Below, in pieces: positions 15,575 to 24,948 of a stretch of 64,000 nt of DNA. The notes under the pieces were generated by a model. That model was not told the DNA's origin, made no database searches, and was given only the letters and a program-made list of their open reading frames with translations. The stretch covers positions 181,965 through 245,964 of the forward strand of contig JBBDJD010000020.1 of the NCBI GenBank assembly GCA_040880025.1, given 5' to 3'. Position 1 is the first letter of the stretch. Every line of letters starts with the position of its first letter. Made by a program: the position numbers and the translations under genes. Source of the stretch: RCIO01 sp040880025. Lineage in GTDB: Bacteria; Pseudomonadota; Alphaproteobacteria; Rhizobiales; Rhizobiaceae.

Positions 15575-15815
15575 GTCCGTTCTCCTGAATCCCTTGGAAG
15601 ACCTGTCCTCCACGTCACTGAAGATAGGTTCGGCCGGGCTCGCCCACCAGCGCCATTTGTGCATGGCACCTATTCGATATTGCGGTGCAACATGGGCATC
15701 CAGCTCCGCCGGAGTGCATCTGCACAGCGAAGGCCCAGCATTCGCCCGCAATTGCATCAGCGCTCCGCCGGCTGTACCGTTCGCACCTCTCCAACCGGCG
15801 GCAATTCAGCTTTCC

Positions 15816-17648
15816 ATGTTTCAGAATTTCGAATCGGCGGCCAATCCGGCGCAGGGCCGCAAGCGGGTCGACCGGCTGCGCGAAAAGCTGGCGGAGATGG
15901 AGCTCGACGGGTTTCTTGTTCCCCGCGCGGACGAGCATCAGGGCGAGTATGTGGCCCTGCGCTCCGAGCGGTTGCAATGGCTGACTGGGTTTACTGGATC
16001 GGCCGGCGCAGCGCTGATCTTGCGAGACGGCGCGATCGCCTTTGTGGACGGGCGCTACACGGTGCAGGTGCGCCAGCAGGTCGATCTGGAAATCTTCGCT
16101 ATCGACAGCCTGGTCGATAATCCGCCGCCCAAATGGCTCGGCGAGAATGCCAAGCCGGGCTGGCGGATCGGTTTCGACCCCTGGCTGCACACGATTTCCG
16201 ATGCGCGCTCGCTGCGCAAATCGCTCGAAAAGAACGCCGGCGCGCTCGTTCCGGTCGAACGCAATCTCGTGGATGCTGTTTGGGGCGACCAGCCGGCCGC
16301 TCCCGTTGGCGCGGTCAGTGTTCACCCGGAGACATTTGCCGGCGAAGGCGCGGCCGACAAGCTCGACCGTCTGGCCGCGGCGGTCAAGGAAGCGGGCGCC
16401 TCCATTACCGTGCTCACCGACCCGTCATCGCTCGCCTGGGCGTTCAACATTCGCGGATCGGACGTGCCGCACACGCCGGTGCCCCTTGGCTTCGCCATCC
16501 TCGACGCCGCCGGCAAACATGCCGTTTATCTCGACGGGCGAAAACTGGACGGCGAAGCGCGGAGGCACCTCGAGGCGCACGCACTCCTGCGCCAGCCGGA
16601 ACAACTGGAACTCGACCTGGAAAAGAGGGCTGCGGACGGAGCGAAGGTCGCGCTCGATCCGGCTCTTGCGGCGGAGCGCCTGCGTCTGCTGGTCAAAGAC
16701 GCGGGCGGTACCGTTGTCGAAGCTCCCGACCCCGCGCGTATCCCGCGAGCTACGAAGAACCGCGCCGAGCTGGACGGATCCCGCGCCGCACATCGCCGCG
16801 ACGGCGCGGCCATCACGCGATTCCTTTGCTGGCTCGATAGCCAGCAGCCCGGCTCGGTCGACGAGATCGCGGCCGCGATACGGCTTGAGGAACTCCGCCG
16901 CATCACCGGCGAAGAAACCCAGAGGCCGCTTCGCGATATCTCGTTCGACACCATTTCCGGAGCCGGGCCCAATGGCGCGGTCATACACTACCGGGTCACG
17001 CACCAGACCAATCGCAAGCTGCAGGCCGGCGAACTGTATCTGGTCGATTCCGGCGGCCAGTATCAGGACGGCACCACCGACATCACCCGGACGGTCGCGA
17101 TCGGCGCCACGACGGACGAAATGCGAACGCGCTACACATTGGTCCTGAAGGGCATGGTCAGCCTGTCGATGACGCGTTTTCCCGTCGGCACGCGCGGCCG
17201 CGAAATCGACGCGATTGCCCGCCTCGCTTTGTGGAAAGCCGGGCTGGACTATGCCCACGGCACTGGCCACGGCGTCGGCTCCTTCCTGTCCGTGCATGAA
17301 GGCCCGCAGCGCATCTCGAAGGCCGGCGACGCCAGGCTGCAGGCCGGCATGATCCTTTCCAATGAGCCCGGTTACTACAAGGAAGGCGCATATGGCATCC
17401 GGCTCGAAAACCTCATCGCCGTCACGCCCGCCGAGCAGGTGCCGGGCGGAGAGATCGCCATGCATGGCTTCGAGACGCTCACCCTTGCGCCCTTTGACCG
17501 GCGTCTCATCGACCCGGCGCTGATGACAGCGGAAGAACGCGACTGGTTCGACGCCTACCAAGCCCGCGTATTGGCCGAAATCGGCCCGATGGTTGATGGC
17601 GAGGTGCTCGGCTGGCTGGAGACGGCGACCTCTCCGCTCGGAGCATAG
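15816..17648 (+). CDS. pepP: Xaa-Pro aminopeptidase, M24 family
   Basis: A 610-residue cytoplasmic metallopeptidase; the ATG at 15816 (MFQNFESAANPAQGRKRVDR) is chosen because upstream in-frame sequence is not protein-like and overlaps the DUF1127 leader. Two creatinase-like N-terminal domains (about 1-320) precede the pita-bread M24 domain with its metal ligands: LVDSGGQYQDGTTDITRT (Asp pair), AHGTGHGVGSFLSVHEGP (His), NEPGYYKEGAYGIRLEN (Glu and Glu). The 600-residue length matches the eukaryote-like XPNPEP1 class common in alphaproteobacteria. It cleaves N-terminal residues before proline. Convergent with azlD, 6 bp away. Confidence 0.92.
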   Translation: MFQNFESAANPAQGRKRVDRLREKLAEMELDGFLVPRADEHQGEYVALRSERLQWLTGFTGSAGAALILRDGAIAFVDGRYTVQVRQQVDLEIFAIDSLVDNPPPKWLGENAKPGWRIGFDPWLHTISDARSLRKSLEKNAGALVPVERNLVDAVWGDQPAAPVGAVSVHPETFAGEGAADKLDRLAAAVKEAGASITVLTDPSSLAWAFNIRGSDVPHTPVPLGFAILDAAGKHAVYLDGRKLDGEARRHLEAHALLRQPEQLELDLEKRAADGAKVALDPALAAERLRLLVKDAGGTVVEAPDPARIPRATKNRAELDGSRAAHRRDGAAITRFLCWLDSQQPGSVDEIAAAIRLEELRRITGEETQRPLRDISFDTISGAGPNGAVIHYRVTHQTNRKLQAGELYLVDSGGQYQDGTTDITRTVAIGATTDEMRTRYTLVLKGMVSLSMTRFPVGTRGREIDAIARLALWKAGLDYAHGTGHGVGSFLSVHEGPQRISKAGDARLQAGMILSNEPGYYKEGAYGIRLENLIAVTPAEQVPGGEIAMHGFETLTLAPFDRRLIDPALMTAEERDWFDAYQARVLAEIGPMVDGEVLGWLETATSPLGA

Positions 17649-17654
17649 CGCCCG

Positions 17655-17954
17655 TCAGCCGAGCAGGTTTCGAAGCGCGATCAGGATCGCCGCGCCAGCC
17701 ACAAAGCCTGTCATCAGACCGGCGCCGCGAAGGAAGAATGCGCCGGAAACCGCCAGCGCCGCCCATTCGGGTATCCCACCGGTGGTCGCGGCAGGCACAA
17801 ACAGGGTCGTCAGCACTGCCGCCGGAACCGCATCGAGCGCGGCTTCCACGCGCGGATGCACGCGGTCAAAGCGCGACAGGACGAGATCCCCGCCGATTCG
17901 CGTGAGCCAGGTTGCAAATCCGGCAGCCAGAATGATCCAGACCGTCACACTCAT
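17655..17954 (-). CDS. azlD: AzlD-family branched-chain amino acid exporter small subunit
   Basis: A 99-residue protein with three or four hydrophobic helices. The family motif ATWLTRIGGDLVLSRF is at residues 14-29 and ALDAVPAAVLTTLFVPA follows. Its ATG overlaps the stop of azlC by 4 nt. With AzlC it forms an export system for branched-chain amino acids and analogues (LIV-E type). Confidence 0.9.
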   Translation of the reverse strand: MSVTVWIILAAGFATWLTRIGGDLVLSRFDRVHPRVEAALDAVPAAVLTTLFVPAATTGGIPEWAALAVSGAFFLRGAGLMTGFVAGAAILIALRNLLG

Positions 17955-18682
17955 TCTGCGCCCTCTGTTTGAGCTCGCGGCCGGGCTGGCGGCATGAGCA
18001 CCGCGAGCGCGATGCCGGCGGCGGCGCCGATCGAGACATGCCATGGCGAGCCAATCGTGTGGAAAGCCAGCGTCGAGGCAACGGCGCTGGCCGCCACCAC
18101 CGGCAGCCAGGACGCGCGACCGCGAAACTCCATCACCAGCCCGAAAAAGTAGATCGGGGCCAGAAAATCGAGCCCCCAAACATAGGGGTTCGGTATCAGC
18201 TGACCGAACACGGCGCCCAGAAACGCCATCCCGATCCACGACACATAGACGACCGAGGCTATGCCGAAATACCAAGCGAGCGTCAGCCTGCGGCCGTTCG
18301 AGACACGCCGCTCCGCTTCCGCGAATTGCGGGTCGGTGAGGAAGAAGAAAGCGAAGTAGCGCCAGGCGACCGGCCAATGCCCGGTCGAGCGGCCGGTCAC
18401 CGCGGAATACAGAACATGACGGAAATTGACGGCGAAAACCGAAAGCACGACCAGCCACGGCGCGATATCCTGGCCGAACAGCTCGATGCCCACGAGCTGG
18501 CTTGCGCCGGCGAAAATCGCCCCGCTCATCAGCACCGTCTCGCCGACCGTCAGCCCGTTGGCGACGGACAATGTGCCGAACAGCAGCCCGAACGGCGCGG
18601 TCGCGAACACGATTGGCCATGCCCGGTTCGTGCCGCGCCGGAACTCGGCCCGCTTATCGGTGAAGTCGATGGTCTCGGCCAT
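17951..18682 (-). CDS. azlC: AzlC-family branched-chain amino acid exporter large subunit
   Basis: A 243-residue membrane protein with about six helices. Family features: PIVFATAPFGLLFGTLSVANG near residue 24 and GETVLMSGAIFAGASQLVGIEL, in which AGASQ is the AzlC signature, then NFRHVLYSAV and FFLTDPQFA. It precedes and overlaps azlD, forming a two-gene operon. No Lrp-type regulator is adjacent. Confidence 0.92.
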   Translation of the reverse strand: MAETIDFTDKRAEFRRGTNRAWPIVFATAPFGLLFGTLSVANGLTVGETVLMSGAIFAGASQLVGIELFGQDIAPWLVVLSVFAVNFRHVLYSAVTGRSTGHWPVAWRYFAFFFLTDPQFAEAERRVSNGRRLTLAWYFGIASVVYVSWIGMAFLGAVFGQLIPNPYVWGLDFLAPIYFFGLVMEFRGRASWLPVVAASAVASTLAFHTIGSPWHVSIGAAAGIALAVLMPPARPRAQTEGAE

Positions 18683-18759
18683 TGGGATTGACTAGGTCAG
18701 CATGGCTGCCCTGTCATGCAAATTCTATTGAACCAGTCATTGCTTTGGCTGATCGGTTT

Positions 18760-20913
18760 CTATCCCTGCCCAACCAGCGTGAACCATGCGTCTTCGTCGA
18801 TCACCTCGACGCCCAGTTCGGCGGCCTTCTTCAGCTTGGAGCCGGCGCCGGGACCGGCAACGACCAGATCGGTCTTTGCCGAAACCGAGCCTGACGTCCT
18901 TGCGCCATAGCGCTCGGCCATCGCCTTGGCCTCATCGCGCGACATGCGTTCAAGCGACCCTGTGAATACGATTGTCTTGCCCGACACCGGCGAATCCGTC
19001 TCGCCGGCCTTCTCTTCTTCCAGCGGCGTGACTTCCTTCAACAGCGCGTCCACGGCCTCGCGGTTGTGATCCTCCTGAAAGAACTCCACCAGCGCCTCGG
19101 CAACGACCGTTCCGATGCCATTGACGCCGACGATCTCCTGCCATTCGCCATTGCCGGGATCGCCCTTGCCTTCGGGCATTTTTGCGCCCTCCGCCGCCTC
19201 GCGCAGCGGCGCGAATTGAAGGAAATGGCGCGCCAGCCGCTTGGCGTTTGTTTCGCCGATATGGCGAATGCCGAGCGCATAGAGGAACCGGGAGAGCGGT
19301 ACCTCGCGCCGGTCGTCGATGGCGGCATAGATCTTACGCACCGAGACCTCGCCGAAGCCTTCTATGTTTTCCAGCTTCGTCAGCGAATTCGCCTGCCGTG
19401 CCTGCAGCGTGAATATGTCGGCGGGCGAGCGGATGCGCAGCGCCTCGTCGTCCTGTTCGAAGAAGAACGCGATCTGCTTCTCGCCCAGCCCCTCGATATC
19501 CATCGCCCCGCGCGACACGAAATGCCGGACGCGCTCGACCGCCTGTGCCGGACAGATCAGCCCGCCGGTGCAGCGCCTCACCGCCTCGCCCTCCTCGCGC
19601 ACCGCATGGCTGCCGCAGACCGGGCACTTGTCGGGGAACGCGTAGGGCTTCGAAACTTTCGGCCGCTGTTCGGGCACGATGTCGAGTATCTGCGGTATGA
19701 CATCGCCGGCGCGCTGAACGATGACGGTGTCGCCGACACGAATGTCCCGCCCGTCCCGGATCGGTTGGCCGTTATTGCCGATGCCCTTGATGTAGTCCTC
19801 ATTGTGCAGCGTGGCGTTGGTCACCACCACGCCGCCGACGGTCACCGGCTCCAGCCGCGCGACAGGGGTCAAGGCGCCGGTGCGGCCGACCTGTATGTCG
19901 ATGCCGTTGAGAACCGTCGTCGCCTTCTCGGCGGGGAATTTGTGCGCCGTGGCCCAGCGCGGGCTGCGCGAGCGAAAGCCGAGCCGCTCCTGCAGGTCGA
20001 GCCGGTCGACCTTGTAGACCACGCCGTCGATGTCATAGGGCAGCGAAGCCCGCTCCGCCTCGATCGCGCGGTAACAGGCAAGCATGTCCTCAATCGAGGC
20101 GCATCGCGTCATCCGGTCATTGACCGGAAATCCCCAGGCGGCCAGCCGCTGCACGGCGTCATATTGCGTTTCCGCCAGCGCCTCCGCCGTCTCGCCCCAC
20201 GCATAGGCAAAGAATTTGAGCGGCCGCGACTTCGTCACTTCCGGGTTCTTCTGGCGCAGGCTGCCGGCGGCCGAGTTGCGCGGGTTGGCGAAGGTCTGGC
20301 CGCTTTCGGCCATGCGCTTTTGCAGGTCGAGGAAATCGTCGCGGCGCATATAGACCTCGCCGCGCACCTCCACCACGTCGGGCGCGTCCCTCGGCAATTC
20401 GTCGGGTATCTCGTCGATCGTGCGGACGTTGGCGGTGACGTTTTCGCCGGTCGTGCCGTCGCCGCGGGTCGCCGCCGTCGTCAACCGGCGGTTCTCGTAG
20501 CGTAGCGACATCGATAGCCCGTCGATCTTGGGCTCCGCCGTAAACACCAGTTCCGCATCCGTCGGCAACGCCAGAAAGCGCCGCACTGATGCCACGAAAT
20601 CCGTCACGTCCTCGTCGGCGAATACGTTGTCGAGCGACAGCATGGCTATGGCATGCTCGACCGTGCTGAATGTGGCGGAAGGGGTTGCACCGACCGCGCG
20701 AGACGGGGAATCTTCCCGCACGAGTTCCGGAAACCGCGCCTCGATCCCCGCGTTGCGCTGGCGCAGCGCGTCGTATTCGGCATCCGAGATTGTCGGCGCG
20801 TCTTCGCGATGATAGCGCTTGTCGTGCTCGGCGATTTCCCTGGCAAGCCGCGCGAGTTCCTCCGCCGCCTGTTCGGCGGTCAGTTTGTCCACTTCGATTT
20901 CGGAACTTGTCAT
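18760..20913 (-). CDS. ligA: NAD-dependent DNA ligase
   Basis: A 717-residue enzyme of standard length. Order of domains: Ia NAD-binding (YHREDAPTISDAEYDALRQR near 34-53), adenylation domain with the active-site Lys129 in AEPKIDGLS, OB fold (VTVGGVVVTNATLHNEDYI), four-Cys zinc finger (CPVCG...RCTGGLICPAQ), helix-hairpin-helix domain (NIEGFGEVSVRKI, VNGIGTVVAEALVEFF) and C-terminal BRCT domain (KTIVFTGSLERMSRDEAKAM). It seals nicks in replication and repair. It lies downstream of recN on the same strand with 91 bp between them, in the usual rhizobial order after the dcw cluster. Confidence 0.97.
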   Translation of the reverse strand: MTSSEIEVDKLTAEQAAEELARLAREIAEHDKRYHREDAPTISDAEYDALRQRNAGIEARFPELVREDSPSRAVGATPSATFSTVEHAIAMLSLDNVFADEDVTDFVASVRRFLALPTDAELVFTAEPKIDGLSMSLRYENRRLTTAATRGDGTTGENVTANVRTIDEIPDELPRDAPDVVEVRGEVYMRRDDFLDLQKRMAESGQTFANPRNSAAGSLRQKNPEVTKSRPLKFFAYAWGETAEALAETQYDAVQRLAAWGFPVNDRMTRCASIEDMLACYRAIEAERASLPYDIDGVVYKVDRLDLQERLGFRSRSPRWATAHKFPAEKATTVLNGIDIQVGRTGALTPVARLEPVTVGGVVVTNATLHNEDYIKGIGNNGQPIRDGRDIRVGDTVIVQRAGDVIPQILDIVPEQRPKVSKPYAFPDKCPVCGSHAVREEGEAVRRCTGGLICPAQAVERVRHFVSRGAMDIEGLGEKQIAFFFEQDDEALRIRSPADIFTLQARQANSLTKLENIEGFGEVSVRKIYAAIDDRREVPLSRFLYALGIRHIGETNAKRLARHFLQFAPLREAAEGAKMPEGKGDPGNGEWQEIVGVNGIGTVVAEALVEFFQEDHNREAVDALLKEVTPLEEEKAGETDSPVSGKTIVFTGSLERMSRDEAKAMAERYGARTSGSVSAKTDLVVAGPGAGSKLKKAAELGVEVIDEDAWFTLVGQG

Positions 20914-21004
20914 GGCTGGAATCCGGGCATGTCTCGCAGCCGGACCTTAGCGCGATGATGCGGGGATTTGGATAGGCCAGCGAAGCCGGAAATCGATATT
21001 CCTG

Positions 21005-22681
21005 TCAGCCGGCGACCGCCGCGTTTTCCTTCAGCAGTCGGTCGGCGGCCGCCCGCGCTTCCGATGTGATCGTGGCGCCGGCGAGCATGCGCGCCAGTTC
21101 CTCCTGCCGCCCTTCCCGGTCCATCTCGACAATGCCTGTCGAGACACGGTCCGCGCCTCCGGTCTTGGAGATGAGGAAGTGCGACTTGGCCCGGGCCGCG
21201 ACCTGCGGCGCATGGGTGACCGACAGCACCTGGATTCGCTCTGAAAGCCGCGCCAGCCGCTGTCCGATCGCGTCCGCCACAGCACCGCCGACCCCGGTGT
21301 CGATCTCGTCGAATACCAGCGTCGGGGCCGAGCCGCGGTCGGCCAGCGCTACCTTGAGCGCGAGCAGAAAGCGCGACAGTTCGCCACCCGACGCCACCTT
21401 CATCATCGGCCCGGCGCGCGTGCCCGGATTGGTCCTGACCCAGAATTCGACCGCATCTATGCCGCTCTCGCCCCGGTCGTCGGCCTCGCTCGACATCTCG
21501 ACGATGAATTCGGCCCGCTCGAGCTTGAGCGCCGGAAGCTCGACCGCAACCGCCTTTTCCAGATTGGCGGCGGCGTCGCGGCGCAGCTCCGAAAGCCGCG
21601 CGGCTGCCTCATCGTAATGCGTTCGCGCCTCAACGGCTTCGCTTTCCAGCTCAGCCAGCCGCTCCGCGCCTGCGTCGAGATCGGCCAGCTTGGCCGTCAT
21701 CTCTTCGCGCAGTGCGGCCAGATCATCGACCTGCACATTGTGCTTTCTGGCCAGCGCGCGCAGCGCAAACAGCCGTTCTTCGGCTTTCTCCAGTGCCTGC
21801 GGGTCGAATTCCGCCGCACGCATTGCCGCTTCGGTCGCCGCCTGCGCGCCGTCGAGCGAAACCAGCGCGTCGTCCAGCGCCTTGACGATCGGCTCCAGCA
21901 GCGCCGGCGCGTCGGCGGCCTTGCGCTGCAGGCGGCGCATCAGGCTGGACAGCGCCGGGATGGGAGAATTCGCGCCGGAGAGCGTTTCCTGCGCCTCGGC
22001 GATGTCGCTCGCCGATTTTTCCGCCCGCATCATGTCGGCGCGCCGTTCCGCCAGCGTGCTCTCTTCGCCCGGCTGCGGATCGGCCTCGGTCAATTCGGCA
22101 ACGGCGGAGCGCAGATAATCGGCTTCTCGCGCGGCGGCTTCCACGGACGCCTTGTGCCTGCCGAGCCGCTGTTCGGCCTCCCGCCATTCGCGCCAGAGCT
22201 TGCCGACACGCGCCACCTCGCCGAGATGGCTGCCGAATGCGTCCAGCAATGTGCGATGGATGGCGGTGTCGATGAGCGCACGCTCGTCATGCTGGCCATG
22301 GATTTCAACGAGCGCCCTGCCCGTCTGGCGCATCAACGTCACACTCGAAGGCTGGTCATTGATGAAGACGCGCGTACGCCCGTCCGCCGTCTGCACGCGG
22401 CGCAGGATGATGTCGCCCTCGTCGTCGATCGCGTTTTCCCTGAGCAATTCGCGAACGGCGTGATTGGCCGGAACATCGAAAACCGCCGTTACCTGTCCCT
22501 GGCCCGCGCCGGCGCGCACCAGCGCGGTGTCGCCACGCGCGCCGAGCGTCAGCGAAAGGGCATCGAGAAGGATGGACTTGCCGGCGCCGGTCTCGCCGGT
22601 CAGAACCGAAAGGCCGGACGCGAAATCGATATCCAGCCGTTCGATCAGTACGATGTCGCGGATCGACAGATGCGCCAGCAT
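21005..22681 (-). CDS. recN: DNA repair protein RecN
   Basis: A 558-residue SMC-like ATPase. Walker A GETGAGKS at residues 29-36 after the start LAHLSIRDIVLIERLDIDF; a central coiled coil (about 160-370, many Glu/Ala/Arg heptads); then the signature KVASGGELSRFLLALK and Walker B LVFDEIDTGVGGAVADAIG, and SVTHAPQVAARA. It acts in double-strand break repair. The gene begins 10 bp after the bamD stop, so it probably shares that transcript. No SOS box was found in the short gap. Confidence 0.96.
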   Translation of the reverse strand: MLAHLSIRDIVLIERLDIDFASGLSVLTGETGAGKSILLDALSLTLGARGDTALVRAGAGQGQVTAVFDVPANHAVRELLRENAIDDEGDIILRRVQTADGRTRVFINDQPSSVTLMRQTGRALVEIHGQHDERALIDTAIHRTLLDAFGSHLGEVARVGKLWREWREAEQRLGRHKASVEAAAREADYLRSAVAELTEADPQPGEESTLAERRADMMRAEKSASDIAEAQETLSGANSPIPALSSLMRRLQRKAADAPALLEPIVKALDDALVSLDGAQAATEAAMRAAEFDPQALEKAEERLFALRALARKHNVQVDDLAALREEMTAKLADLDAGAERLAELESEAVEARTHYDEAAARLSELRRDAAANLEKAVAVELPALKLERAEFIVEMSSEADDRGESGIDAVEFWVRTNPGTRAGPMMKVASGGELSRFLLALKVALADRGSAPTLVFDEIDTGVGGAVADAIGQRLARLSERIQVLSVTHAPQVAARAKSHFLISKTGGADRVSTGIVEMDREGRQEELARMLAGATITSEARAAADRLLKENAAVAG

Positions 22682-22691
22682 CAGGCCGCCG

Positions 22692-23555
22692 TCAGGTGCG
22701 GCGGCCGAACAGACTCAGGCCGGAGAGCCAGGAATTGCCGCTTTCCCGGGGTTCAAGCCCGCCCGACTGCAGAAGCGTGTAGGAATCCTTGTACCACTCG
22801 CTTTCCGGATAATTGTGGCCGAGAACGGCGGCCGCCGTCTGTGCCTCCGATGCGAGCCCCATCGCGAAATAGGCTTCCACAAGGCGCGCCAGCGCCTCTT
22901 CCACGTGGCGGGTGTTGGAGTAGTTTTCGATCACGTAGCGGAAGCGCTTGATGGAAGACAGGTATTCGCGACGCTCGAGGTAATACCGGCCAACCTGCAT
23001 TTCCTTGCCGGCAAGCTGATCGCGCGCGAAGCGGATCTTCGTCTGCGCATCCTCCACATATTCGGAGTCAGGCCAGCGATCGACCACCTCCTGCATCGAT
23101 TCGATCACCTTCTGGGATTCGCTCTGGTCCTGCGTCACGTCGCGAATCTGGCGAAAATAGCTCAGTCCGACCAGATACTGCGCGTAGGCGGCGTCATCGG
23201 TCGACGGGTAGAGCTGAACGTAGCGGCGCCCGCTGTTGACCGCCTCGGAGTAATTGCCCTGCCGGTAGTTGGTGAAGGTGCTCATCAGCATCGATTTGCG
23301 GGCGAATTCCGAATAGGGATGCTGGCGGTCGACCGCTTCGAATTTCTTCGTCGCTTCCGAGACCTTGCCTTCGTTCAGATTTGCAAGCGCCTGATTGTAG
23401 AGCACGTCGGCCGGCTCGACATTGTCGACATAGGTCGACAGATCGATATCCTTCTCGCCACAAGCTGTCAGAACCAGCGGCGCAAATGCCAGCAACAGCG
23501 CTGTATTTCGCAGCCGCCGCCAGGCAGTTCGATCCCCTGATACGATGTTCGACAT
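22692..23555 (-). CDS. bamD: Outer membrane assembly lipoprotein BamD
   Basis: A 287-residue lipoprotein; the ATG at 23555 is preferred over an in-frame upstream start because it gives a normal signal peptide (LRNTALLLAFAPLVLTAC) with the lipidated Cys32. Five TPR-like repeats follow (for example VLYNQALANLNEGKVSEATK, PYSEFARKSMLMSTFTNY, AAYAQYLVGLSYF, YVEDAQTKIRFARDQLAGK, HVEEALARLVEAYFAMGL). BamD is the essential partner of BamA in folding outer-membrane proteins. Its place between lpxC and recN is conserved in rhizobia. Confidence 0.95.
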   Translation of the reverse strand: MSNIVSGDRTAWRRLRNTALLLAFAPLVLTACGEKDIDLSTYVDNVEPADVLYNQALANLNEGKVSEATKKFEAVDRQHPYSEFARKSMLMSTFTNYRQGNYSEAVNSGRRYVQLYPSTDDAAYAQYLVGLSYFRQIRDVTQDQSESQKVIESMQEVVDRWPDSEYVEDAQTKIRFARDQLAGKEMQVGRYYLERREYLSSIKRFRYVIENYSNTRHVEEALARLVEAYFAMGLASEAQTAAAVLGHNYPESEWYKDSYTLLQSGGLEPRESGNSWLSGLSLFGRRT

Positions 23556-23735
23556 GCTTGCTTCCGCCCCTCCGGTGGCGTCAGGCCGCGCGATCTGGTC
23601 GCGATAGACGGTGCCATAAATCATAAATGCCCCTCAATGGCCAATGCTATGACCTGTCATTGGCGCATTTTTGTGGCACGGCCTGATGGCCGCGCAAGTC
23701 GATTTTCCAAAGTTGGTAAAACCGTTAGCCGGGCC

Positions 23736-24686
23736 TCAAATGGCCCAGGGAGCATAGACCGGCGCGCTGACCTGAACCATTTCGGCGGAACGGCCGCGCT
23801 CGCGGCGAACCGTCTCGACGATCTCGAATGCCGACGAATCCGACAATAGCTGCCGCAGCGCGGCGGCATTGAGCTTGTGCCCGCCCCGGTACGAGCGGAA
23901 CAGGCCGATGAACCGCGCGCCCGCGAGCGCAAGGTCGCCCATCGCGTCCAGCGTCTTGTGACGCACGAACTCGTCGCGGAAGCGCAGGCCTTCAATGTTG
24001 ATGATCCGGTGATCTTCGCCGATCACTACGGTGTTTTCCAGCGACGATCCGAGCGCATAGCCGGCAGCCCACAGCCGCTCCACGTCCTTCAGGAAACCGA
24101 AGGTGCGCGCACGAGCAATGTCGCGCCGGAACACCTGCACGTCGATATCGCGTTCAAACGTCTGGCGACCGATGGCCGGGCTTTCGAAGTCGATCTCGAT
24201 CTCGAATCGCGTGCCGTCATAGGGACGGAATTCGGCCCATGAGGCGCCGTGTTCGATCCGGATCGGTTTGAGCACGCGAATATAGCGCCTGCGAACCGCC
24301 TGCGCCTCGACCCCGGCCTGGTCGAAGGCGTCCATGAACATCGCCGCGCTGCCGTCCAGGATCGGCATCTCGTTGCCATCGATCTCGATGTGGACATTGT
24401 CGATGCCGAGCGCCAGCAAGGTCGCCATCAGGTGCTCGACGGTGCCGACATGAAATCCGGACGGGTCGCCCAGAACCGTGCAAAGATCGGTGCCGCCGAT
24501 CGCGGCCGCGTTTGCGCGAATTTCGCGATACTCGTCGCCGTCGGCCGGACCGTGAAACACAACGCCGGTGTCAGGGTCCGCCGGACTGAAATGTACCGAA
24601 ACAGGCTTTCCCCTGTGGACACCGACGCCCGAGACCGACACGGGTGTCCTCAAAGTGGTTTGACAATCAAACAATTCGTTCCCCAT
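23736..24686 (-). CDS. lpxC: UDP-3-O-acyl-N-acetylglucosamine deacetylase
   Basis: A 316-residue enzyme catalysing the first committed step of lipid A synthesis. The start at 24686 (MGNELFDCQTTLRTPVSVSG) gives the usual N-terminus; the frame is open further upstream without meaning. Zinc and catalytic motifs: HVGTVEHLMATL (His85), HKTLDAMGDLALAG (His and Asp), and GGHKLNAAALRQLL near the end. It lies 262 bp downstream of ftsZ. The 180 bp between it and bamD contain a 7-bp inverted repeat (GCCAATG/CATTGGC, 23640-23664) of unknown role. Confidence 0.96.
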   Translation of the reverse strand: MGNELFDCQTTLRTPVSVSGVGVHRGKPVSVHFSPADPDTGVVFHGPADGDEYREIRANAAAIGGTDLCTVLGDPSGFHVGTVEHLMATLLALGIDNVHIEIDGNEMPILDGSAAMFMDAFDQAGVEAQAVRRRYIRVLKPIRIEHGASWAEFRPYDGTRFEIEIDFESPAIGRQTFERDIDVQVFRRDIARARTFGFLKDVERLWAAGYALGSSLENTVVIGEDHRIINIEGLRFRDEFVRHKTLDAMGDLALAGARFIGLFRSYRGGHKLNAAALRQLLSDSSAFEIVETVRRERGRSAEMVQVSAPVYAPWAI

Positions 24687-24899
24687 AGGCCCGCCCCACT
24701 CACGACATCCACGCACGCAAAACACCACCGCATGAGCCGCAGAGCGCGGAGCCCAACCCCTCAGGTTCCGCAATAAAACTCCGCCGCGAAGATAGTGGGC
24801 GGGAAATAATGTTCCAAATCACGGATTCTTACCCAATGTTACGCCACCGTCCCCGGATGTAACATTGTGCAAAACCCCGTTCGGACCCTTCAAACGCAA

Positions 24900-24923
24900 A
24901 TGCGGGCGCTTCCGCGCCCGCAT
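24900..24923 (-). terminator. Terminator-like hairpin after ftsZ
   Basis: ATGCGGGCGC-ttcc-GCGCCCGCAT is a perfect 10-bp stem with a tetraloop, 25 bp beyond the ftsZ stop. On the minus strand it is followed by TTTGCGTTTG, a weak T-run. It probably ends or attenuates the dcw transcript before lpxC. Confidence 0.65.
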
Positions 24924-24948
24924 CCGGCCGTCCCCGGGATATGGCTGG

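Noticed and set aside
23640..23664. Inverted repeat GCCAATG/CATTGGC between bamD and lpxC as an lpxC terminator
   Set aside because: Its T-run lies on the + strand, whereas both genes are transcribed from the minus strand; role unclear.
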